Source: Flavobacteriaceae bacterium | Lineage (GTDB): Bacteria; Bacteroidota; Bacteroidia; Flavobacteriales; Flavobacteriaceae | Reading direction: 5' to 3' | NCBI GenBank assembly: GCA_023262245.1 | Contig: JALRDC010000044.1 | Span: forward strand, 1-37,812 | DNA length: 37,812 nucleotides | In this document: piece after piece, positions 1 to 8,777 of the stretch | Position numbering within the stretch: position 1 is the first letter of the stretch | Layout: every line of letters starts with the position of its first letter | The notes under the pieces: model-generated | Databases searched by the model: none | What the model was told of the DNA's origin: nothing | What the model saw: only the letters and a program-made list of their open reading frames with translations | Program-made: the position numbers and the translations under genes

Positions 1-1
1 A

Positions 2-3000
2 AATGGAGTGCCTCTTCCAGGAGCAAATGTTGTAATCGAAGGAACCACGCAAGGAGTTTCTACAGATTTTGATGGAAATTACAGTATTGCTGCTTCTCAA
101 GGAGATAACTTGGTTTTTAGTTTTGTGGGTTATTCCAATCAAATTGTTACGGTAGGTAACAGTTCTCAAATCAATGTTCAATTACAGCCTGATAATACCT
201 TGGAGGAAGTAGTAGTTACTGCTTTGGGGATTAAAAGAAATACCAAAGCTGTGGGATATTCGGTAACTCAAGTTGGTGGCGAAGAAATTAATACCATAAA
301 GAATACCAATGCTATCAACGCTCTACAGGGAAAAATTGCAGGAGTTCAAATTACAGGAAACGCCGCTGGTGCAAAGGGTTCTTCCCGTGTTATTATCCGA
401 GGTAACAGCTCCCTTAGTGGAAACAATCAGCCTTTATATGTTGTTGATGGAATTACGATCAATAATTCAAATTTAGGTTCCGCTGGAGTTTGGGGTGGAG
501 CTGATTCAGGAGATGGTGTTTCTGCACTTAATCCAGACGAGGTAGAATCGGTATCAGTACTAAAAGGTGGAGCTGCAGCAGCTCTTTATGGGTCTCGAGC
601 ATCCAATGGTGTGATTTTGATTACAACTAAATCAGGGTCGTCATCAGAAGGACTGGGAGTGGAGTTGAGCAGTTCTATTCAATTTGACGATATTAAAAAC
701 GACCCCTATGATCCACAAACAACTTATGGTCAGGGACGTGATTATTCTACAAGCTCTGACAATATTGATACCTACGCAAACTGGGGATTACCGCTAAACG
801 GTTCTTCTGTTGAACAGTGGGATGGCGTCTCACGACCTTATTCATACAAGGGTAATAATCTGGAAAAATTTTATAAATCAGGTGAGACCTATATCAATAC
901 TATTGCGCTTTCCAATAGTACAGATCGTTCGAATATGCGTCTTTCATTTTCAAATTTGCAGAATACAGACATCATCCCTAATTCAACCTTAGAGAGAAAC
1001 ACCTTAGGGTTAAATATGTCCCAACAGTTTGGAGATTTTTCTGCAACTGTAAATGTGAAATATATTAATGATGATTCTGTAGGAGCACCACGACTCTCCG
1101 ATTCTCCAGGAAATGCAAACTTTGGAATTCGGTTATTTGCACCTTCTATTGATGTTAACGACATGTTAGGAGAAGGAGGTTTAGGGACCAATGCAGACCG
1201 AACTGAATTTAGAACTAGTGATAATACCTATTCACAAAATCCCTGGTTCGCAGCCTATCAATTTTTTAATAATTCTGTAAGGGAACGATTCATTGGTTCT
1301 GCAGAAGTCCGCTGGGATATTAAGGAATTTTTATATCTCACAGGACGTTTTGGGTCTGACAGATTCGATTATCGAAGAACTTCGGGAACACCCTATGGAA
1401 CAGCTTATCAGCCATTAGGCAGCATGTCTGAATATTCGTTAACAAATATTCAAAGTGATGGAGATTTATTTATAGGAACCAACAATCTAAGCCTAGTTAA
1501 TGATTTAACCCTAACAGCTTTTGCAGGTGTAGGGAAAAATTATCAGAAAGCTGAGTCTGTTACTGCAAATGGAGGAAACTTTATCGTACCCTTCCTATAT
1601 ACAGTAAAAAATACTCAAAATCAAAGTACAGGATATGGTTTTAATGAACGTAAAATTAACTCCGCCTATGGTTCAGCAGAATTGGGATATAAAGAGGCTC
1701 TTTATTTTACTTTTACAGCAAGAAACGACTGGTTTTCAACCCTTTCACTTCCTAATAAGACAACCCCAAACAACGACCTTTATACTTCCGCTAGTTTGAG
1801 TTTAGTCCTCAGTGATCTGGTAAACTTGCCAGAGGCGTTTACCTTTTTGAAGTTTAGAGGAGGGTATTCTCAAGTAGCAGGAGGAGCAAATAGTCCCTAT
1901 TCACTCAACCTTACCTACGGAATTTATGGTCAAGGGCACCAAGGTGCTTCCTTGGGAAATATATCAAACAATTCCATTCCAAATGAAAACATCACTCCCT
2001 TTGAAAAGGATGAAACCGAGGTCGGATTTGACTTACGTATGTTTGATAACAGAGCGTCAATAGATTTTACCTATTATAGTAACACAACAGATGGGGATAT
2101 TGTAGGAGTAAGTGCCTCTCCAACTTCTGGTTATGGTAGTGCACTGGCAAACTTGGGAGTAATTACCAATAAAGGGATTGAAGTGTTGTTAAATTTACGC
2201 CCTGTTCAGTTAGATGATTTCGCTTGGGACTTTACTTTTAATTACTCAAACAATACCTCAGAAATAGTTTCAACTAACGATACAGGAACCAATATCTCAC
2301 TTGATGAACCGCGATCTAGAAATCTAAGGGTAACACATATCGTTGGAGAACAATACGGTGCCTTATATGGAACTAGTTACAATCGAGATCCTCAAGGTAG
2401 AATAGTACATGACATTGATCCAGACGGAACTCCCATTCCTCAAATTGGAGACCGCAAAATTTTAGGTTTTGGAGTAGCTCCAGTTTCCGTGGGATTGACC
2501 AATAGTTTCCGATATAAAAACTTCAACTTAAGCTTTTTAATTGAAGGTAAAAACGGAGGGCAAATTTATTCAGGAACCAATGCATTGGCAAAATATTTTG
2601 GAGTTCATAAAGCTACAATTGATGCTGATGGACGTGAAAATGGATTTACTGTTTCTGGAGTAGATGCCAACGGGACGGCTTTTACGAAGACTATTGCCCC
2701 AGAAAGGATAGAAGATTATTGGAGAAGAACCTATAGCATAGCAGAAGAAGCAATTTACGACTCAAATTATTTGAGGTTACGTCAGTTTTCTTTAGGATAT
2801 AACTTCCCAAGGAGTCTCCTCAATGATACCTTCATTAGAAATGCCTCCATATCCTTCATAGCAAGAAATTTATTTTTCTTACAAAACAGCGTTGAAAATG
2901 TTGATCCAGAGTCTGGATATAATGTAAGTAATTCTCAAGGCTTGGAATGGTTTGGTCTCCCTGTACCAAGGAGCATAGGACTGAATATAAACCTTAAATT

Positions 3001-3004
3001 TTAA
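2..3004 (+). CDS. SusC-like TonB-dependent outer-membrane receptor (5' partial)
   Basis: Outer-membrane TonB-dependent transporter of the SusC/RagA family, which imports oligosaccharides or peptides together with a SusD lipoprotein lid. The reading frame is open to the left edge of the window, so the signal peptide and true start lie outside; the GTG at 8 is internal. The visible part begins in the carboxypeptidase-D-like regulatory domain (GANVVIEGTTQGVSTDFDGNY). The TonB box region LEEVVVTALG follows near nt 200-229, then the plug with LYVVDG and the SusC signature VSVLKGGAAAALYGSRAS near nt 550-600, then about 750 residues of beta-barrel ending in an aromatic residue (LNINLKF). The SusD partner starts at the next base, which indicates one transcript. 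Substrate is not shown by the sequence; the xylose genes downstream make a xylose-containing glycan plausible, by inference only. Confidence 0.95.
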   Translation, partial: NGVPLPGANVVIEGTTQGVSTDFDGNYSIAASQGDNLVFSFVGYSNQIVTVGNSSQINVQLQPDNTLEEVVVTALGIKRNTKAVGYSVTQVGGEEINTIKNTNAINALQGKIAGVQITGNAAGAKGSSRVIIRGNSSLSGNNQPLYVVDGITINNSNLGSAGVWGGADSGDGVSALNPDEVESVSVLKGGAAAALYGSRASNGVILITTKSGSSSEGLGVELSSSIQFDDIKNDPYDPQTTYGQGRDYSTSSDNIDTYANWGLPLNGSSVEQWDGVSRPYSYKGNNLEKFYKSGETYINTIALSNSTDRSNMRLSFSNLQNTDIIPNSTLERNTLGLNMSQQFGDFSATVNVKYINDDSVGAPRLSDSPGNANFGIRLFAPSIDVNDMLGEGGLGTNADRTEFRTSDNTYSQNPWFAAYQFFNNSVRERFIGSAEVRWDIKEFLYLTGRFGSDRFDYRRTSGTPYGTAYQPLGSMSEYSLTNIQSDGDLFIGTNNLSLVNDLTLTAFAGVGKNYQKAESVTANGGNFIVPFLYTVKNTQNQSTGYGFNERKINSAYGSAELGYKEALYFTFTARNDWFSTLSLPNKTTPNNDLYTSASLSLVLSDLVNLPEAFTFLKFRGGYSQVAGGANSPYSLNLTYGIYGQGHQGASLGNISNNSIPNENITPFEKDETEVGFDLRMFDNRASIDFTYYSNTTDGDIVGVSASPTSGYGSALANLGVITNKGIEVLLNLRPVQLDDFAWDFTFNYSNNTSEIVSTNDTGTNISLDEPRSRNLRVTHIVGEQYGALYGTSYNRDPQGRIVHDIDPDGTPIPQIGDRKILGFGVAPVSVGLTNSFRYKNFNLSFLIEGKNGGQIYSGTNALAKYFGVHKATIDADGRENGFTVSGVDANGTAFTKTIAPERIEDYWRRTYSIAEEAIYDSNYLRLRQFSLGYNFPRSLLNDTFIRNASISFIARNLFFLQNSVENVDPESGYNVSNSQGLEWFGLPVPRSIGLNINLKF

Positions 3005-4507
3005 ATGAAAATGAAAAAAGTAATCACCACATTTAGTTTGCTTAGTATCCTTTTGATCTCTTGTGATTTTGATAAAGGGTTTGAAGAATTAAATATCGAT
3101 CCGACCAAAGCAGCTCAATTGGACGTTAACAACAAATTTGCTTCGGTCTTTCTAAGAACTTCTGGAGGGCGCTATGAGAATTGGAGAGCGAGTTTGATCT
3201 ATTCTTCTTGTATTATCCAACACATAGCCTCAACAGCCACTTATTGGTCTGGAAATTTTTACACACGAAATGAGGATTATGCAACCTCACTTTTTGATCG
3301 AGGATATCCCGAACAAGTAAAAGAAATTGAAGATATTATTTTTCAATTAAATGAAGAAGGAAATTCAGGAACTGCTATGGGAATAGCCAGAATTTGGAGA
3401 GTAGTTATTTATCATAGATTGACAGATTTATATGGCGATATTCCCTACTCTGAAGCAGGAAAAGGTTATATAGATGGGATTTTAAAGCCGCAATACGATG
3501 CACAACAAGACATCTATATGGATATGTTAGCAGAACTTGAGGCTGCTACTGGACAACTAGGTCAGGACACTCTTGGCGTTTCTGATCTTGTCTTTCAGGG
3601 AGATACGGATAAATGGAGAAAGTTTGCCAATTCCTTAATGCTCCGCTTGGCCATGCGATTGACCAAAGTAGATCCAGGAAATGCTCAAAGTTGGGCATCA
3701 AAGGCTATTGCGGCCGGAACCATGTCCTCAAACGATGATATCAGTTTTATTCAACATACAACTGGTCCTGGAGGAATCAACAGAAATGGTCATGGAGAAG
3801 TTTTTACTGCTGATGGAAACCCAAGACTTGCTCGTACTTTTGTGGATTTTCTTCAGGGAGATCCTAGACTACCCATTTTAGGAGCTCGCCGAAGTGACGG
3901 CAGTACTAACCCAGATGATCTGATTGGTTTGCCTAGCGGTCTTACAACAGGGGCTTTGGAGACAAAATACGGTACAAAGTCCTCAGACTATGCAGAACCC
4001 AACCGCAATGTGATAACTGGTGAAGATGCCCCTATGGTGTTCCAAACCTATGCAGAAATTGAATTCTTAAAGGCAGAAGCAGCCCTAAGGGGGTGGTACA
4101 ATGGAGATGTTAAAGCGCATTACGAAAATGGAGTAAAAGCGGCGATGCAGATGCTTTCAAAATTATATCCTAATGCTAATGAAATTTCTGATGCTCAAGT
4201 GGCGGATTATCTCGCTGCACGACCATTTGATATGGATAACGCGATGAAAATGATTCATGAACAATATTGGGTGGTTACCTTCTTAAATGAGTATGAAGCA
4301 TTTGCCAATTGGAGAAGAACTGGATTTCCTGAACTACAACCCTACGGAGGAGAGGCAGTTTACGATGGAAATGTAACGCAAGGTACCATTCCCAGAAGGC
4401 TAATATATCCTAATGGAGAATCAAGTACGAATCCTGAAAGTTTTGCAGCGGCTCTTGCTCGTCAAGGGCAAAATGAATTTACTACCAGAGTATGGTGGGA
4501 TCAATAA
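3005..4507 (+). CDS. SusD/RagB-like nutrient-binding outer-membrane lipoprotein
   Basis: Surface lipoprotein that forms the substrate-binding lid over the SusC-type barrel. The 500-residue product begins with a Sec lipoprotein signal ending in LLISC, so Cys20 is the likely lipidated residue. FEELNIDPTKA follows, typical of the start of the SusD-like_2 group. The helical TPR-like core and the C-terminal end (RVWWDQ) appear complete. The ATG directly follows the SusC stop codon with no spacer, which implies translational coupling and fixes the start. A strong terminator lies about 20 bp after the stop, so the pair probably ends its own transcript. The family assignment is firm; the ligand is unknown. 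Confidence 0.93.
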   Translation: MKMKKVITTFSLLSILLISCDFDKGFEELNIDPTKAAQLDVNNKFASVFLRTSGGRYENWRASLIYSSCIIQHIASTATYWSGNFYTRNEDYATSLFDRGYPEQVKEIEDIIFQLNEEGNSGTAMGIARIWRVVIYHRLTDLYGDIPYSEAGKGYIDGILKPQYDAQQDIYMDMLAELEAATGQLGQDTLGVSDLVFQGDTDKWRKFANSLMLRLAMRLTKVDPGNAQSWASKAIAAGTMSSNDDISFIQHTTGPGGINRNGHGEVFTADGNPRLARTFVDFLQGDPRLPILGARRSDGSTNPDDLIGLPSGLTTGALETKYGTKSSDYAEPNRNVITGEDAPMVFQTYAEIEFLKAEAALRGWYNGDVKAHYENGVKAAMQMLSKLYPNANEISDAQVADYLAARPFDMDNAMKMIHEQYWVVTFLNEYEAFANWRRTGFPELQPYGGEAVYDGNVTQGTIPRRLIYPNGESSTNPESFAAALARQGQNEFTTRVWWDQ

Positions 4508-4527
4508 ATATTAATTTTTTAATAAGA

Positions 4528-4557
4528 GAAAGAGGATTTTTATCCTCTTTCTTTTTT
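4528..4557 (+). terminator. Rho-independent terminator after susCD
   Basis: A perfect 9-bp stem, GAAAGAGGA (4528-4536) with TCCTCTTTC (4543-4551), encloses a 6-nt loop and is followed by a run of six T (4552-4557). It lies 20 bp after the SusD stop and separates the transporter pair from the xylose genes. Confidence 0.9.
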
Positions 4558-4855
4558 ATTGACCACGTATAAATCCCAAGAACTCCATACATTTTTAGAA
4601 GATTCTAAACATTTTTTACTTCGTCCATAATCCCGGAATTTTTGGAAGTTCTGTATTGATGCTCTATAGTACCAGGATTGCCGTATTTGTTATTGTACAT
4701 CAATTGTTAGCACCTCTAGGATAGGTGTAACTCCTTTTTTTATTGAGCTTTTTTCATGAGTTACAAAAGAAAGGACAACTAACTTTTAGTTATATTTAAA
4801 CATAATAAGCTTTTAAAAATGTCACTTGTAAACCATAAAATTATTTTTTCGTCTT
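4558..4855. other. Intergenic region between susD and xylB
   Basis: About 300 bases with no convincing protein gene. It holds an imperfect hairpin followed by a T-run (4706-4741, listed separately), a 7-bp inverted repeat ATTGATG (4655-4661)/CATCAAT (4698-4704) just before it, a weak promoter-like TATATTTA at 4791-4798 (one mismatch to TAnnTTTG, no clear upstream box), and a 14-codon ATG frame at 4819-4863 that runs over the xylB start. The regulatory content for xylB is probably here but cannot be assigned to a known regulator. Confidence 0.5.
4706..4741 (+). terminator. Terminator-like hairpin in the xylB leader
   Basis: GTTAGCACCT (4706-4715) pairs with AGGTGTAAC (4723-4731) with one bulged G, leaving a 7-nt loop. 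CTCC-type bases and seven T (4735-4741) follow. It lies about 115 bp before xylB on the same strand. It could end a small transcript, act as an attenuator, or be a second terminator for susCD. Confidence 0.45.
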
Positions 4856-6352
4856 ATGAATAGTAGTTTTTATATTGGTTATGATATAGGAAGCTCTTCA
4901 GTGAAAGTTGCACTTGTAAATGCTCAAACAAACAGACAGTTTGCATTAGTTTCTGAGCCAAAGCGAGAGATGAAAATCCATGCTGAAAAAGCAGGTTGGG
5001 CAGAACAAGATCCTCAAAAGTGGTGGAAGTATTTATGTAAGGCAACCCGTCGAATTTTAACTGAAAATAAAATAGATTCCAAACAAATTTTAGCGATAGG
5101 CATTTCATATCAAATGCATGGATTGGTTGTGGTAGATGCACAAGGTAAGCTATTACGAGATTCTATAATTTGGTGTGATAGCAGGGCAGTAGCTATTGGT
5201 GATCAAGCGGCACTAAGTATAGGGGTAAGTCGCTACGGAAAACACTTACTTAATGCCCCGGGAAATTTTACTGCTTCCAAATTAAAATGGGTAAAAGAAA
5301 ACGAAGAAGCTGTTTATAATAAAATTGCACATTACATGCTCCCAGGAGATTATATTGCCTATCAGTTAACTGGGGACATTGTAACAACTCCCAATGGACT
5401 TTCCGAGGGAATGCTTTGGGATTATCACGACAAAAAAGTAGCAGATTGGTTATTGAAGCATTATGGTATAAATCCAAAACTCACCCCTGATCTAGTAGCA
5501 AATTTTCAAGAGCAAGGGCGTGTTTCCAAGAAAGGAGCTACGGAATCAGGTTTGCCAGAAGGGATCCCTATTCGATACCGAGCTGGGGATCAACCCAATA
5601 ATGCGCTAGCGTTAAACGTACTTAATCCTAATGAAGTAGCGGCAACAGGAGGCACTTCAGGGGTCTTGTTTGCGGTGTCTGAACAAAACACCTCTAAGGA
5701 ATTTTCAAGAGTAAATCATTTTGCTCATGTAAACTATACGGATCAAAACCCTGTTGTGGGAACTTTGCTTTGTGTAAATGGAGCAGGTATTCAATACAGT
5801 TGGTTGAGGTCCATAACACAGATAGAGAATTTTGAACAAATGAACGCATTGGCGGGCCAGGCAAAGGTTGGCAGTGAAGGATTGATAAACCTTCCTTTTG
5901 GAAATGGTAGTGAACGTATGTTAAACAACCGAAATGTAGGAGCTCATTTTTGCAACTTAAATCTTAATTTACATCAGCAGGAACATCTGTGTCGTGCTGC
6001 CCTAGAGGGTGTTGCTTTTTCTTTTGCCTATGGGATGGAAATCATGAAAGAAGATGGTTTAAATGCCAAGGTCATAAGGGCTGGGAATGACAATCTTTTT
6101 CAGTCTGAGATTTTTGCTTCAACACTTGCTACAATAATAAATCAACCCCTCGAAATTTATAATACCACTGGTGCTGTTGGTGCTGCTCGAGCAGCTGGAC
6201 TAAATAAAGATGGGCTGGACCTGCTTGGCAAGAGTATGAATGATTTTGATAAGGTTGCAGAAGTAGAACCCAATTCCCATCCCCAAGTTTATCAACAAGC
6301 TTATATTAAATGGAAAACCGAATTAGAAAATCAATTAAAAACAGTGAAATGA
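4856..6352 (+). CDS. xylB: Xylulokinase
   Basis: Cytoplasmic FGGY-family sugar kinase that phosphorylates D-xylulose with ATP to xylulose 5-phosphate, feeding the pentose phosphate pathway. The 498-residue length is normal. Visible motifs are the N-terminal phosphate loop GYDIGSSSVK (residues 8-17), the xylulokinase-type QMHG (86-89), WCDSRA (106-111), the catalytic-base region RAGDQPNNA with Asp245, and the ATGGTSG nucleotide-binding stretch. The ATG at 4856 starts right at the conserved strand. The gene overlaps the xylA start by four bases (ATGA), so the two are co-translated. No xylose regulator such as XylR is seen nearby. Confidence 0.95.
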   Translation: MNSSFYIGYDIGSSSVKVALVNAQTNRQFALVSEPKREMKIHAEKAGWAEQDPQKWWKYLCKATRRILTENKIDSKQILAIGISYQMHGLVVVDAQGKLLRDSIIWCDSRAVAIGDQAALSIGVSRYGKHLLNAPGNFTASKLKWVKENEEAVYNKIAHYMLPGDYIAYQLTGDIVTTPNGLSEGMLWDYHDKKVADWLLKHYGINPKLTPDLVANFQEQGRVSKKGATESGLPEGIPIRYRAGDQPNNALALNVLNPNEVAATGGTSGVLFAVSEQNTSKEFSRVNHFAHVNYTDQNPVVGTLLCVNGAGIQYSWLRSITQIENFEQMNALAGQAKVGSEGLINLPFGNGSERMLNNRNVGAHFCNLNLNLHQQEHLCRAALEGVAFSFAYGMEIMKEDGLNAKVIRAGNDNLFQSEIFASTLATIINQPLEIYNTTGAVGAARAAGLNKDGLDLLGKSMNDFDKVAEVEPNSHPQVYQQAYIKWKTELENQLKTVK

Positions 6353-7674
6353 TACTAACAGGAGAAAAAGAATATTACAAAGGAGTGGGCGCCATAAAAT
6401 ATGAAGGAAAAGAATCCAACAACCCTTTAGCTTTCAAGTATTACAATCCAGAGCAACGGGTATTGGGAAAACCGATGCGCGAACATTTTAAATTTGCAGC
6501 AGCCTATTGGCACAGCTTCTGTGGTCAAGGAGGAGATCCTTTTGGACCTGGGACACAACAATTTCCATGGGATCAATCATCAGACCCTATGCAAAGAGCT
6601 TATGATAAAGCAGATGCTGCTTTCGAATTCATTACAAAAATGGGCTTTGACTATTTCTGTTTTCACGATATCGATTTGGTTGAGGAAGCAGCGAGTTTAA
6701 GCGAAACAGAAAAGCGATTGCATCAGATAGAAGAATACATCACTCAAAAGAAAAAAGATTCTGGAGTTAAAGTGCTGTGGGGAACAGCCAATTGTTTTTC
6801 AAACCCTGTATATATGAATGGAGCGGCAACCAATCCTGACTTTCAGGTGGTAGCTCGTGCAGGAGCTCAAATCAAAATGGCTCTAGACCTAACGATCGCT
6901 TTAGGCGGGGAAAATTATGTTTTTTGGGGCGGACGTGAAGGATATATGTCTTTATTGAATACCGATATGGGAAGGGAACTTGATCATCTAGCTCAAATGC
7001 TCTCCATGGCTAGAGATTATGGAAGAAAACAAGGATTTAAAGGTACCTTTTTTATTGAACCTAAACCTATGGAGCCCATGAAGCATCAATATGATTTTGA
7101 TGCAGCTACGGCTATTGGATTTTTAAAGAATTACGGTTTAGAAAAAGATTTTAAATTGAATATAGAAGTCAATCATGCAACCCTTGCTCAACATTCCTTT
7201 GAACACGAACTCTCTGTTGCTGCAAATGCCGGAATGCTTGGAAGTATTGATGCCAATAGAGGCGATTATCAAAACGGCTGGGACACCGATCAATTTCCTG
7301 TTAACTTATACGAGGTAACAGAAGCCATGTTGGTTTTTCTACAAGCAGGAGGCCTTCAAGGGGGAGGAATAAATTTTGATGCAAAAATTAGAAGAAACTC
7401 TACGGATTTAGAGGATATTTTTCATGCACATATCGGAGGTGCAGACACTTTTGCACGCGCCCTTTTAACAGCGGAGAACATCATCACTAATTCGCCATAT
7501 AAGGCTTTAAGAGAAGAACGGTATGCTTCCTTTGATAAAGGTCAAGGAAAATCCTTTGAAAAAGGAATCCTCTCCTTAGAGGAAATAGCAGAAATTGCTT
7601 TTAAAGGGGAGCCACCAAAACGAATTAGCGGTAAACAAGAACGTTTTGAAAACATCATCAATCAATTTTTATAA
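6349..7674 (+). CDS. xylA: Xylose isomerase (class II type)
   Basis: Converts D-xylose to D-xylulose in the cytoplasm and supplies the substrate of the kinase encoded just upstream. The 441-residue length with an N-terminal extension matches class II enzymes such as the E. coli one. Active-site features are WHSFCGQGGDPFG (54-66), FCFHDIDL with catalytic His106 and metal-near Asp109, FIEPKPMEPMKHQYDFD, and GGINFDAKIRRNS near the C-terminus. I chose the ATG at 6349, which overlaps the xylB stop as ATGA; an in-frame ATG at 6310 would add 13 residues that do not look like the family. The next gene starts four bases after its stop. Confidence 0.96.
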   Translation: MILTGEKEYYKGVGAIKYEGKESNNPLAFKYYNPEQRVLGKPMREHFKFAAAYWHSFCGQGGDPFGPGTQQFPWDQSSDPMQRAYDKADAAFEFITKMGFDYFCFHDIDLVEEAASLSETEKRLHQIEEYITQKKKDSGVKVLWGTANCFSNPVYMNGAATNPDFQVVARAGAQIKMALDLTIALGGENYVFWGGREGYMSLLNTDMGRELDHLAQMLSMARDYGRKQGFKGTFFIEPKPMEPMKHQYDFDAATAIGFLKNYGLEKDFKLNIEVNHATLAQHSFEHELSVAANAGMLGSIDANRGDYQNGWDTDQFPVNLYEVTEAMLVFLQAGGLQGGGINFDAKIRRNSTDLEDIFHAHIGGADTFARALLTAENIITNSPYKALREERYASFDKGQGKSFEKGILSLEEIAEIAFKGEPPKRISGKQERFENIINQFL

Positions 7675-7678
7675 AACA

Positions 7679-8704
7679 ATGTCAAAACAAATAGTCGTAT
7701 TCATTTTAAGCGTTATCTTTTTTTGGGGTTGTAATCAGAGTCAAAGAACTCAAAGAGAAATTATTGTAAAAGAAGGTATGGTTTGGATACCTACAGGAGT
7801 ATTTCAAATGGGAGGTAATAGTGAAGAAGCTCGGAAGGATGAATATCCTCAACACCCGGTTCAAGTGGACGGCTTTTGGATGGATCAAACAGAGGTGACC
7901 AATGCTGAATTTAAAAAATTTGTTGAAGCTACAGGTTATATCACTACGGCCGAAATAGCCCCTGATTGGGAAGAAATAAAAAAAGAACTGCCTCCAGGCA
8001 CACCAAAACCAGCAGATTCTCTATTGCAGGCAGCTTCATTGGTCTTTGAGGCAACCGAAGGGCCAGTAAATTTGAATGCTTATGATAGTTGGTGGAAATG
8101 GCAACCCAAAACCAGTTGGAAACAGCCAAAGGGACCTAAGAGTTCTATAGAAGGAAAAGAGAACCATCCCGTTGTTCATATTTCTTGGTATGACGCTCAA
8201 GCTTATGCAAAATGGGTGGGAAAAAGACTTCCAACAGAAGCTGAGTGGGAATGGGCGGCGCGAGGAGGAAAAAAAGAGGGGATTTATCCTTGGGGGAATG
8301 AGCAAGTAAATAAGGGAAAAGTCAAAACTAACTCGTGGGAGGGCAGCTTTCCTTATGAAAATAATCTTAGAGACCTCTTTTTTTATACAGCGCCTGTAGC
8401 TTCCTTTGAACCCAATCCTTTTGGACTCTATGATATGGCTGGAAATGTTTGGGAATGGTGTTCCGATTGGTATGCATATGACTACTATACAACACTAGCA
8501 GAGAAAAAAGTTGTTAATCCTCAAGGTCCAGATACGTCTTATGATCCTTACCAACCTTTTCTTAAACAAAAAGTCATGCGAGGTGGTTCTTTTTTGTGTA
8601 ACGATGCTTATTGCTCAGGATATCGAGTAGCGGCGAGAATGAAGTCATCACCCGACACAGGATTACAACACACCGGTTTTAGGCTAGTTAAAGATGCTGA
8701 ATAG
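7679..8704 (+). CDS. Formylglycine-generating enzyme (SUMF1 family), lipoprotein
   Basis: Probable aerobic sulfatase-maturing enzyme, which oxidises the cysteine of a CxPSR motif to formylglycine. The 341-residue product has an N-terminal hydrophobic segment ending in WGC (Cys18), so it is probably an exported lipoprotein. FGE-sulfatase domain motifs are WIPTGVFQMGG, HPVQVDGFWMDQTEVTN, HPVVHISWYDAQAYAKW, RLPTEAEWEWAARGG, YDMAGNVWEW and GGSFLCNDAYCSGYR. The last holds Cys307 and Cys312 with the same five-residue spacing as the catalytic pair of human FGE, so this looks like an active enzyme rather than a structural relative such as GldJ/GldK. It sits four bases after xylA in one operon; the only sulfatase in the window is 28 kb away. 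Export and catalytic activity are inferred. Confidence 0.85.
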   Translation: MSKQIVVFILSVIFFWGCNQSQRTQREIIVKEGMVWIPTGVFQMGGNSEEARKDEYPQHPVQVDGFWMDQTEVTNAEFKKFVEATGYITTAEIAPDWEEIKKELPPGTPKPADSLLQAASLVFEATEGPVNLNAYDSWWKWQPKTSWKQPKGPKSSIEGKENHPVVHISWYDAQAYAKWVGKRLPTEAEWEWAARGGKKEGIYPWGNEQVNKGKVKTNSWEGSFPYENNLRDLFFYTAPVASFEPNPFGLYDMAGNVWEWCSDWYAYDYYTTLAEKKVVNPQGPDTSYDPYQPFLKQKVMRGGSFLCNDAYCSGYRVAARMKSSPDTGLQHTGFRLVKDAE

Positions 8705-8727
8705 TAAAGGTTGAAATAAGCAATAAG

Positions 8728-8751
8728 AAAATGACACAGTGTCATTTTTTT
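8728..8751 (+). terminator. Rho-independent terminator after the xylBA-FGE operon
   Basis: AAAATGACA pairs with TGTCATTTT around a 3-nt CAG loop (core stem 8731-8736 with 8740-8745, extended by A-T pairs), and the T-run continues to 8751. It lies about 25 bp after the FGE stop and before etfB. Confidence 0.8.
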
Positions 8752-8777
8752 AATTAAATTCGTATCAAATCTATTGT

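Noticed and set aside
1..8. SusC gene beginning at GTG 8 as a shortened gene
   Set aside because: The frame is open to the window edge and the regulatory-like domain is cut, so the truncation is due to the window and not to a mutation.
889..1191. A 100-codon open frame on the minus strand inside the SusC gene
   Set aside because: Composition follows the barrel-coding strand in reverse; no start signal or domain.
4528..4741. CRISPR or direct-repeat array between susD and xylB
   Set aside because: Only single inverted repeats are present; no regularly spaced direct repeats occur here or elsewhere in the window.
4854..5141. A 95-codon minus-strand frame opposite the xylB start
   Set aside because: Opposite a well-conserved kinase N-terminus and without any family-like motif.
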